From Gammaproteobacteria bacterium (GTDB lineage Bacteria; Pseudomonadota; Gammaproteobacteria; GRL18), in assembly GCA_028571885.1 (NCBI GenBank), contig JAPVVU010000234.1, positions 1-5,434 on the forward strand: 5,434 bases of DNA, given 5' to 3'. This document shows, piece after piece, positions 1 through 5,434 of this stretch. The notes beneath the pieces were generated by a model. That model was not told the origin of the DNA, did not search any database, and worked only from the letters and a program-made list of their open reading frames with translations. The stretch's first letter is position 1. Each line of letters begins with the position of its first letter. Both the position numbers and the translations under genes were made by a program.

Positions 1-306
1 CTTAAAGACAAGCGAGTTGAAATGCTGCGCCAGTTAGTGGCCAACTTACAGCAGGAAGTGGCGAATGAAGAACAGTTACAAAATCGTCATCAACTCTACA
101 ATAATTTACTTTTGCCTCAGGCCAGACAACAGACACAGGCATCATTATCAGCATATCAGTCTGATCGAGGTGATTTTGCCGATGTTATGCGCGCCTACAT
201 TGATGACTTAAATGTCAAGCTGGATGAACGACGTATAGCAGTTGATCATCTGCAAAGCAAAGCGAAAATTTTATACTTTACTTCCAGCTTTATTAAACCT
301 GAGTAA
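1..306 (+). CDS. Outer-membrane efflux channel, TolC family (CusC-type), 3' part only
   Basis: The reading frame is open from base 1, so only the last 101 codons of the gene are present; the ATG at 22 is an internal methionine. The visible part is highly helical and rich in Gln, Ala and Leu. It resembles the last long coiled-coil helices of TolC-family outer-membrane factors, with a pattern of the type LLPQARQQTQASLSAYQ, then a short acidic/Gly turn (SDRGDFADVM), then another long helix ending in KAKILYF. In this family such trimeric proteins form the outer-membrane barrel and periplasmic tunnel that receive substrate from the RND pump. The position directly before cusB and cusA makes the CusC role likely, by inference. 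The gene ends with TAA followed at once by TAG. The beta-barrel and any lipoprotein signal lie outside the window, so substrate specificity cannot be read from this piece. Confidence 0.85.
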   Translation, partial: LKDKRVEMLRQLVANLQQEVANEEQLQNRHQLYNNLLLPQARQQTQASLSAYQSDRGDFADVMRAYIDDLNVKLDERRIAVDHLQSKAKILYFTSSFIKPE

Positions 307-343
307 TAGTTGGACTTTGTAATAAGAATTAGAAAAATAAATT

Positions 344-367
344 GCTGTACAACTTTGCGCTGTACAA
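344..367 (+). repeat. 9-bp direct repeat GCTGTACAA, two copies
   Basis: GCTGTACAA occurs at 344-352 and again at 359-367, 15 bp apart start to start, about 1.4 helical turns. Each copy contains the palindrome TGTACA. It lies 35-58 nt upstream of the cusB start. It could be a regulator site or a chance duplication. It does not look like the CusR or CueR operators of E. coli as I know them, so no regulator is proposed. Confidence 0.35.
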
Positions 368-389
368 AGACTATTGCAATATAAAGAAT

Positions 390-394
390 GAGGA
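390..394 (+). promoter_or_regulatory. Ribosome binding site that decides the cusB start
   Basis: GAGGA at 390-394 lies 7 nt before the GTG at 402, which is ideal Shine-Dalgarno spacing. The more upstream in-frame TTG at 342 has only A/T-rich sequence in front of it and no Shine-Dalgarno match. This favours the GTG start. Confidence 0.8.
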
Positions 395-401
395 TTTTGA
401 T

Positions 402-2177
402 GTGAATAAGCTTTTATCCAGTTTTATCCTGATCAGTACTGGCCTGGTGGGTGGTTATTATGGGCAACCTTTTCTGCAAGAACAATTAATGTCTGCAGGA
501 TTGATCACCAGTGATGAGACAGCCAGTGATGGGGGTGGGGCGACTGCGGGTGAAAAAGAAGTACTCTATTGGGTGGCACCTATGGACGCCAATTATCGAC
601 GTGATAAGCCTGGACAATCGCCTATGGGAATGGATTTAGTGCCGTTTTATAAAGATGATGGGAGTGAAGATGGTGTCGTTAAAATATCACCCATTGTACA
701 AAATAACCTGGGCGTGCGTGTCAGCAGCGTTAAAAAAGGTCAATTAGACCGAGAAATCAGTACGGTTGGTTATATTAATTTTGATGAAGAAAAACTTTAT
801 CACCTGCACACTCGTGTTGAAGGCTGGATTGAAAAACTGATTGTGAAAGCAACTGGCGATGTAGTCAAAAAAGGTCAAAAATTATTTGAATTATACAGCC
901 CAACCTTAGTGAATGCCCAGGAAGAATATGTCACTGCACTAAGAAGCAATAACCGAATATTAATTAAAGCCTCAAAAGATCGACTGATCTCACTAGGAAT
1001 TACTCCTGGTCAGATAAGTCAATTAGGCAAAACAAGAAAAATTCAACAGCGTATTTCATACTTTGCTGAACATGATGGTTTTATTCAAGATATGAAGATC
1101 CTTGACGGCATGTTTATTAAACCTTCTATGAATGTTCTTACTATCGGACAAATTGATACGGTTTGGGTCATTGCAGAAGTCTTTGAACGTCAAAGCGGCT
1201 GGGTGAAAGAAGGGCAAACGGTTGATATGAATGTTGAAGCCTATCCGGACAAAAGCTGGAAAGGCATTGTTGATTATATTTATCCGGTACTGGATAAAAA
1301 GACACGGACATTACGGGTGAGAGTTCGTTTTAACAATCCTGAACAATTATTAAAACCTAACATGTTTTCACGATTAACGATCCATAGTAGCTTCAAAAAA
1401 GATTCATTGTTTGTAAAACGTGAAGCAATTATTCGCAATGGTGAGATGGAACGGGTGGTCAAAGCTCTGGGTGATGGGAAGTTTCAATCAGTCGCGGTTA
1501 AAACAGGTTCTGAAAGTGGTAATTACATTGAGATTATAAAAGGTTTAGCAGAAAATGACCAGATTGTCACTTCAGCACAATTTCTCATTGATTCAGAGTC
1601 CAGTCTTACGGCGTCTTTTGAGCGTATGGAAGAGCCTGAAGAGATGTCAATGAATGACTCAAATCCAGAAGGGAGTAATCAGGTTTGGATTGAAGGACAA
1701 GTTGTTGATGTGATGCCGGGACATAATATGCTGACGATACAGCACAAGGCAGTTCCTTCCTGGGGATGGCCCGATATGCTAATGGATTTTCCTGTAATAG
1801 AGACTCTTCCAATCAATGATTTAAAAGCAAAACAAAGCATTCGTTTCTTAGTTGAGAAACATGAAGATGGTTCAATTGAACTCATCGAAATAGAGGGAAT
1901 ATCGGCCAGTGTTAAACAACAAACTTCAAGCAATCAGGCATGGATAAAAGGAAAAATTGTTAAAATCTTCTCTTCAGAAAAAAGTGCCAAACAAAAACTG
2001 ACACTACAGCACGAGCCCGTTAAAGTCTGGGGCTGGCCGGAAATGCAAATGGATTTTCCAGTGATTCAAACGATGGATTTGAGTTCACTAAAAGCAGATA
2101 CTGAGTTTAATTTTCTGGTTGAAAAGCACAAAGACGGTTCCATAGAAATCATTGAAATGAATCGAGAGGGTCTGTAA
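402..2177 (+). CDS. cusB: CusB-type periplasmic adaptor (membrane fusion protein) with two C-terminal CusF-like domains
   Basis: This is the adaptor that joins the RND pump to the outer-membrane channel and passes Cu(I)/Ag(I) to the pump. The GTG start is chosen on its ribosome binding site and gives 591 aa beginning MNKLLSSFILIS, a hydrophobic N-terminal anchor or signal (about 4-20) with no clear cleavage site. Residues 56-83 are the heavy-metal-binding motif in its Met form (YW..PM...R.DKPG.SPMGMDLVP); M61, M75 and M77 correspond to the three metal-binding methionines of E. coli CusB. Lipoyl-like halves lie at about 137-167 and 218-250 around a short helical hairpin (about 168-216), followed by a beta-barrel (251-330) and a membrane-proximal part (331-405). 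E. coli CusB is about 407 aa; the extra length here is two CusF-like domains, 427-498 and 512-586, after an acidic Met-containing linker. The gene is probably translationally coupled to cusA. Family assignment is firm; the role of the tandem domains is inferred. Confidence 0.95.
   Translation: MNKLLSSFILISTGLVGGYYGQPFLQEQLMSAGLITSDETASDGGGATAGEKEVLYWVAPMDANYRRDKPGQSPMGMDLVPFYKDDGSEDGVVKISPIVQNNLGVRVSSVKKGQLDREISTVGYINFDEEKLYHLHTRVEGWIEKLIVKATGDVVKKGQKLFELYSPTLVNAQEEYVTALRSNNRILIKASKDRLISLGITPGQISQLGKTRKIQQRISYFAEHDGFIQDMKILDGMFIKPSMNVLTIGQIDTVWVIAEVFERQSGWVKEGQTVDMNVEAYPDKSWKGIVDYIYPVLDKKTRTLRVRVRFNNPEQLLKPNMFSRLTIHSSFKKDSLFVKREAIIRNGEMERVVKALGDGKFQSVAVKTGSESGNYIEIIKGLAENDQIVTSAQFLIDSESSLTASFERMEEPEEMSMNDSNPEGSNQVWIEGQVVDVMPGHNMLTIQHKAVPSWGWPDMLMDFPVIETLPINDLKAKQSIRFLVEKHEDGSIELIEIEGISASVKQQTSSNQAWIKGKIVKIFSSEKSAKQKLTLQHEPVKVWGWPEMQMDFPVIQTMDLSSLKADTEFNFLVEKHKDGSIEIIEMNREGL
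567..650 (+). other. Heavy-metal-binding motif of CusB, Met-type
   Basis: Residues 56-83 of CusB carry a YW.APM start and an SPMGMDLVP end around DKPG. Related proteins often have Cys in this motif; here, as in E. coli CusB, the soft-metal ligands are methionines (M61, M75, M77). This fits Cu(I)/Ag(I) rather than divalent cations. Confidence 0.8.
1680..1895 (+). other. First CusF-like copper-binding domain within CusB
   Basis: Residues 427-498 form a small beta-barrel-type CusF domain. It contains H448, W456, M459 and M461, with the spacing (His+8 Trp, Trp+3 Met, Trp+5 Met) of the E. coli CusF ligands H36, W44, M47 and M49. In CusF the tryptophan caps the metal by a cation-pi contact. An extra tryptophan (W454) gives WGWP. 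The domain ends in an FLVEKHEDGSIELIEI segment matching the last strands. Confidence 0.88.
1935..2159 (+). other. Second CusF-like copper-binding domain within CusB
   Basis: Residues 512-586 repeat the CusF fold with the full ligand set H537, W545, M548 and M550 and again a WGWP motif (W543). From the metal His to the end of the domain, 30 of 50 residues match the first copy by hand count without gaps. The part before the His is more diverged and 4 residues longer. This is a tandem duplication in which both copies kept their ligands. Confidence 0.88.
2164..2170 (+). promoter_or_regulatory. Ribosome binding site of cusA, inside the end of cusB
   Basis: GAGAGGG lies within the last codons of cusB, 9 nt before the ATG at 2180. 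With the cusB stop at 2175-2177 placed between it and the start codon, ribosomes finishing cusB can re-initiate on cusA. Confidence 0.65.
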
Positions 2178-2179
2178 TA

Positions 2180-5100
2180 ATGATTGCCTCAATTATTCAC
2201 TGGTCTATTAAAAACCGTTTTTTTGTTATTTTATCCACTCTTGTCCTGTTTGGCTTTGGTGTTTATTCCGTCAAACAAACGCCGATTGATGCCATTCCGG
2301 ACTTATCAGATGTTCAGGTTATCGTAAAAACAACATTTCCCGGACAGGCGCCACAAGTGGTTGAAGATCAGGTGACTTATCCATTAACCACGGCAATGCT
2401 CTCTGTCCCTAAAGCGGTAACCGTTCGTGGCTATTCATTCTTTGGTGACTCCTATGTCTATATCATTTTTGAGGAAGGCACTGATCTCTATTGGGCTCGT
2501 TCAAGAGTACTTGAATATCTGAGTCAGGTTGCCTCCTCATTGCCTGCCACTGCTCAATCTCAACTGGGTCCGGATGCGACCGGCGTGGGCTGGGTTTATG
2601 GCTATGCTTTGGTGGACAAAACAGGCAAAACAGATATTAGTCAACTACGCAGTTTGCAAGACTGGTTTTTAAGGTATGAATTACAAACAGTTCCCGGTGT
2701 CTCAGAAATTGCCACCATTGGCGGTATGGTAAAACAATATCAGATCATTGTTGATCCTGAAAAATTACGGGCTTATAACATCCCCCTGGATCTCATTAAA
2801 AAAGCCGTTAATCGAGGCAATCAGGAAGCAGGGGCCTCAGTGGTTGAGATGGGGGAGGCTGAATATATGGTGACGGCGACAGGTTACCTGTCAAAAGTGG
2901 ATGATATTAAAAAAATTCCACTGGGACTGAATGTTAATGGCACGCCTGTGCAATTAAAAGATGTGGCTGATGTGATCACGGGTCCGCAAATGAGACGGGG
3001 AATTGCAGAACTTAATGGAGAAGGCGAAGTTGTTGGTGCTTATGTCGTTATGCGTTTCGGTGAAAATGCCGAGAAAACAATTGAGCTGGTTAAAGCAAAA
3101 CTCAATGAACTCAAAAAAGGTTTACCCGAGGGTGTTGAAATCATCACCACCTACGATCGCTCAACCTTAATTAACCATGCAGTTGATAATTTATACGAGA
3201 AGCTACTGGAAGAATTTATTGTTGTTGTTTTAATCTGTGCTATTTTCCTATTTCACTTTCGTTCATCTCTGGTGATTATTATCAGTTTGCCTATTGGTAT
3301 CCTGGGTGCATTTATCATCATGCATGCTCAGGGGTTGAATGCCAATATCATGTCTCTTGGCGGTATTGCCATTGCCATTGGTGCCATGGTTGATGGTGCC
3401 ATTGTGATGGTAGAGAATGTCCATAAGCATATTGAGAAAACGCCTTTAACTGATGAAAACCGCTGGCAGATCATTGCTGAAGCATCCGTTGAAGTCGGCC
3501 CCCCGTTATTTTTCTCATTACTGATCATTACCATGAGTTTTTTACCCGTGTTTAGTCTTGAAGCGCAAGAGGGAAAAATGTTTGCCCCTCTAGCCTTTAC
3601 TAAAACCTATGCCATGGCAATGGCCGCTGGTTTATCCATTACGCTAGTGCCAGTACTGATGGGCTATTTTATTCGAGGAAAAATTCTGCCTGAACATAAA
3701 AATCCTGTCAATCGTGTGGTGACCTGGATTTATAATCCCCTCATTAAAATGGTTCTGGATGCCCCTAAAACAATGATTTTTTTAGCCGGTATTGCACTGT
3801 TTATTGGTTTATGGCCTGCGACACAAATCGGCAGTGAATTTATGCCGCCATTGGATGAAGGTGATCTCATGTATATGCCCACGACCTACCCGGGCATATC
3901 CATTGGTAAGGCCCGAGAATTGCTGCAGCAGACGGATAAGCTGATCAAAACCTTACCTGAAGTTAAAACGGTCTTTGGAAAAATTGGTCGGGCTGAAACC
4001 GCAACTGATCCCGCACCATTAACAATGATTGAAACACTTATTCAGTTGAAACCCAAAAGTGAATGGCGTGAAGGTGTCACAACCGAAAGTTTACGCAAAG
4101 AACTGGATCAACTGGTGAAGTTTCCGGGTCTGACAAATGCCTGGGTAATGCCCATTAAAACCCGTATTGATATGTTGGCAACGGGTATTAAAACACCGGT
4201 AGGCATTAAAGTCTCAGGTCCCGATTTAAAAGAAATTGAAAAAGTGGGTAAGCAACTGGAATTGGTGCTTAAAGATATACCGGGCACGGCATCTGTTTAT
4301 TCAGAACGTGTCGCTGGAGGACGTTATATTAAAGCTCATATTGATCGGGATAAAGCGGCTCGTTACGGCTTAAATATTGCTGATGTACAACAGGTCATCA
4401 TGACAGCTATTGGCGGCATGCGTGTTTCACAATCAGTTGAAGGCCTTGAACGTTATCCCATTAATGTGCGTTATCCACAAACTTATCGTGATTCCGTTGA
4501 AAAAATAAAACTATTACCGTTAGTAACAAAAAGCAATCATCGCATTGCCTTAGCAGATGTGGCTGACATTCGAGTTGAAGATGGTCCTCCGGCCATTAAA
4601 AGTGAAAATGCACGTCTCAATGGCTGGACACTAGTGGATATTGAGGGTAGAGATCTGGGTTCCTATGTTGCTGAGGCGCAGAGAGTGGTTTCAGAGCAGG
4701 TGGAATTACCCGCAGGATATTCAATTGCCTGGTCCGGACAATATGAATATATGGTTCGCGCTAAAGAGCGTCTTTCCATTGTGGTGCCGCTGACTCTGGG
4801 CATTATTATTTTACTGCTTTATATCAACTTCAGAAATATTATTGAAGTGATGATCATTATGGGTACTTTACCCTTTGCTCTGATTGGCGGCTTCTGGCTC
4901 ATGTATTTGATGGAATTTGATATGTCTGTTGCCGTAGGGGTGGGCTTTATTGCCCTGGCAGGCGTAACGGTCGAAATTGGTGTCTTAATGCTGGTTTATC
5001 TCAATCAGGCTTATTGCCGTATTTCTCATGATGCGCAAAATGATAATCGCTGTTTAACCGCTGAGGATGTCAAACAGGCCGTTATGGATGGTGCTGGAAA

Positions 5101-5335
5101 AAGAGTGCGGCCTATTATTATGACAGTTGCGGCCATCGTAGTGGGTTTGATCCCTATTATGTACAGTGATGGCACAGGTTCTGAAGTTATGCAGCGTATT
5201 GCTGGCCCAATGATCGGCGGTATGCTCAGTTCTGTTGTGTTGACCTTGTTGGTGATACCCGCCATTTATTATTTGTGGAAATCGGTCACCCTGGATAAAT
5301 GTCATATAGCTGTTGAAACTCTTGAAAAAAAATGA
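2180..5335 (+). CDS. cusA: CusA-type Cu(I)/Ag(I) efflux pump, heavy-metal RND family
   Basis: This inner-membrane RND antiporter uses the proton gradient to drive Cu(I)/Ag(I) into the CusB/CusC channel. At 1051 aa it matches the E. coli family member (1047 aa) and aligns almost throughout by eye, including PDLSDVQVI, GPDATGVGW, LRSLQDWFL, and MRRGIAELNGEGEV. Transmembrane segments are at about 12-32, five between 343 and 497, 530-548, and four or five between 866 and 1033, with large periplasmic loops between. The three-methionine metal site is intact: M566, M616, M665 (E. coli M573, M623, M672). Methionines of the proposed transport path also match: M271, M391, M403, M410, M479, M494, M1004. 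Of the proton-relay residues, D405 and E932 (E. coli E939) are present, but the K984 position is Ile (I979). Four cysteines occur, three of them predicted cytoplasmic (946, 958, 1041). The gene ends in an A8 tract directly before TGA. Confidence 0.97.
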   Translation: MIASIIHWSIKNRFFVILSTLVLFGFGVYSVKQTPIDAIPDLSDVQVIVKTTFPGQAPQVVEDQVTYPLTTAMLSVPKAVTVRGYSFFGDSYVYIIFEEGTDLYWARSRVLEYLSQVASSLPATAQSQLGPDATGVGWVYGYALVDKTGKTDISQLRSLQDWFLRYELQTVPGVSEIATIGGMVKQYQIIVDPEKLRAYNIPLDLIKKAVNRGNQEAGASVVEMGEAEYMVTATGYLSKVDDIKKIPLGLNVNGTPVQLKDVADVITGPQMRRGIAELNGEGEVVGAYVVMRFGENAEKTIELVKAKLNELKKGLPEGVEIITTYDRSTLINHAVDNLYEKLLEEFIVVVLICAIFLFHFRSSLVIIISLPIGILGAFIIMHAQGLNANIMSLGGIAIAIGAMVDGAIVMVENVHKHIEKTPLTDENRWQIIAEASVEVGPPLFFSLLIITMSFLPVFSLEAQEGKMFAPLAFTKTYAMAMAAGLSITLVPVLMGYFIRGKILPEHKNPVNRVVTWIYNPLIKMVLDAPKTMIFLAGIALFIGLWPATQIGSEFMPPLDEGDLMYMPTTYPGISIGKARELLQQTDKLIKTLPEVKTVFGKIGRAETATDPAPLTMIETLIQLKPKSEWREGVTTESLRKELDQLVKFPGLTNAWVMPIKTRIDMLATGIKTPVGIKVSGPDLKEIEKVGKQLELVLKDIPGTASVYSERVAGGRYIKAHIDRDKAARYGLNIADVQQVIMTAIGGMRVSQSVEGLERYPINVRYPQTYRDSVEKIKLLPLVTKSNHRIALADVADIRVEDGPPAIKSENARLNGWTLVDIEGRDLGSYVAEAQRVVSEQVELPAGYSIAWSGQYEYMVRAKERLSIVVPLTLGIIILLLYINFRNIIEVMIIMGTLPFALIGGFWLMYLMEFDMSVAVGVGFIALAGVTVEIGVLMLVYLNQAYCRISHDAQNDNRCLTAEDVKQAVMDGAGKRVRPIIMTVAAIVVGLIPIMYSDGTGSEVMQRIAGPMIGGMLSSVVLTLLVIPAIYYLWKSVTLDKCHIAVETLEKK
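5325..5332 (+). repeat. A8 homopolymer at the last codons of cusA
   Basis: Eight adenines form the end of the final Glu and Lys-Lys codons just before TGA. Such tracts are prone to slippage. Loss of one A would bypass the stop and continue in a frame that stays open to 5417. Confidence 0.7.
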
Positions 5336-5340
5336 ACAAA

Positions 5341-5385
5341 CCATGATTCTAAAAACCATAATTCTAAAAACCATAATTCTAAAAA
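5341..5385 (+). repeat. Three tandem copies of a 15-bp unit
   Basis: The units are 5341-5355, 5356-5370 and 5371-5385, with consensus CCATAATTCTAAAAA. The second and third are identical and the first differs by one base (G for A at unit position 5). A partial fourth start (CAATG) follows. The array fills most of the spacer between cusA and the next gene. No hairpin or terminator is seen. Because 15 is a multiple of three, the array stays open in one frame, reading repeats of Ile-Leu-Lys-Thr-Ile. Confidence 0.95.
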
Positions 5386-5391
5386 CAATGA

Positions 5392-5397
5392 AGAGGA
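5392..5397 (+). promoter_or_regulatory. Ribosome binding site for the downstream gene
   Basis: AGAGGA lies 9 nt before the ATG at 5407. It is the strongest Shine-Dalgarno match in this spacer and supports a real gene start at 5407. No terminator or clear promoter separates it from cusA, so co-transcription is likely. Confidence 0.7.
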
Positions 5398-5406
5398 ATA
5401 ATCTTA

Positions 5407-5434
5407 ATGTCCTATAGCAAAGTAGTGATGATAA
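5407..5434 (+). CDS. Start of an unidentified downstream gene (nine codons visible)
   Basis: An ATG behind a good ribosome binding site opens a frame reading MSYSKVVMI up to the window edge. It lies 71 nt after the cusA stop on the same strand, so it probably belongs to the operon. Nine residues do not identify a family. The short Lys-Val-Val-Met-Ile strand after the start would fit a small ferredoxin-like-fold protein, such as the PII-like proteins reported beside heavy-metal RND pumps. That is only a guess from context; other first-strand beginnings fit equally well. Confidence 0.6.

Larger units (their letters stand above)
307..401 (+). other. Non-coding gap between the channel gene and cusB
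   Basis: This 95-nt AT-rich gap separates the channel gene from cusB, while cusB and cusA are only 2 nt apart. It contains no GC-rich hairpin followed by a T-run, so no intrinsic terminator is visible and read-through into cusB is likely. It holds a 9-bp direct repeat (344-352 and 359-367), a small inverted pair CTTTG/CAAAG (353-357 and 365-369, 7-nt loop), and the cusB ribosome binding site. Weak promoter-like hexamers can be picked out, but none is convincing. Confidence 0.6.

Noticed and set aside
310..338. Possible promoter with TTGGAC as -35 and an A-rich -10
   Set aside because: The -10 match (AAAAAT) is poor and such pairs are common by chance in AT-rich DNA.
567..650. Lack of cysteines in the heavy-metal-binding motif, as if degenerate
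   Set aside because: CusB-type proteins naturally use methionines in this motif, and all three are present.
1280..1462. Minus-strand open frame of 60 codons inside cusB
   Set aside because: It is wholly inside a strongly supported coding region, has no recognisable domain, and is a shadow of cusB.
1606..1933. Two overlapping minus-strand open frames opposite the first CusF-like domain
   Set aside because: They are shadow frames with low-complexity composition and no family features; the + strand protein explains the sequence.
5332..5346. Minimal four-codon frame (Met-Asn-Lys-Pro-stop) overlapping the cusA stop
   Set aside because: It is too short to support, with no ribosome binding site of its own; it may be chance.
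5054..5374. Minus-strand frame of 106 codons starting in the 15-bp repeats (MVFRIMVFRIM...)
   Set aside because: Its start arises from the tandem repeat read backwards and the rest lies opposite the conserved C-terminal membrane segments of cusA.
5341..5385. Short repeats as a CRISPR array or phased A-tract bend
   Set aside because: There are no spacers between units, and the A5 tracts recur every 15 bp, which is out of phase with the helical turn, so strong curvature is not expected.

Overview
The window holds most of a CusCBA-type copper(I)/silver(I) efflux operon, with every gene on the + strand. The proteins look gammaproteobacterial, from a moderately AT-rich genome. This assignment is by general resemblance to Enterobacteria CusB/CusA and marine or aquatic relatives; nothing in the window fixes the genus.

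Layout: (1) Positions 1-306 carry the C-terminal end of a TolC-family outer-membrane channel protein (CusC-type), cut by the window edge. (2) Positions 307-401 are a non-coding gap with a 9-bp direct repeat and a Shine-Dalgarno sequence that points to a GTG start at 402. (3) Positions 402-2177 encode a long CusB-type periplasmic adaptor. It has an N-terminal membrane segment, a Met-type heavy-metal-binding motif, the usual adaptor core, and two tandem CusF-like copper-binding domains at the C-terminus. (4) Positions 2180-5335 encode a full-length CusA-type inner-membrane RND pump, starting 2 nt after the cusB stop. (5) Positions 5336-5406 are a short AT-rich spacer made largely of three 15-bp tandem repeats. 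(6) Position 5407 starts another gene with a good ribosome binding site, of which only nine codons are visible.

How the genes work together: the RND pump takes Cu(I)/Ag(I) through a three-methionine site (M566, M616, M665, matching E. coli M573/M623/M672). The adaptor links it to the outer-membrane channel, and the metal leaves the cell. In E. coli a separate periplasmic chaperone, CusF, delivers metal to CusB; here two CusF-like domains are covalently part of the adaptor, each with the full His-Trp-Met-Met ligand set.

The core system is a known family. The points most worth a second look are the tandem CusF fusion, the loss of the lysine equivalent to E. coli CusA K984, the repeat-bearing spacer behind an A8 tract at the end of cusA, and the unidentified downstream gene.
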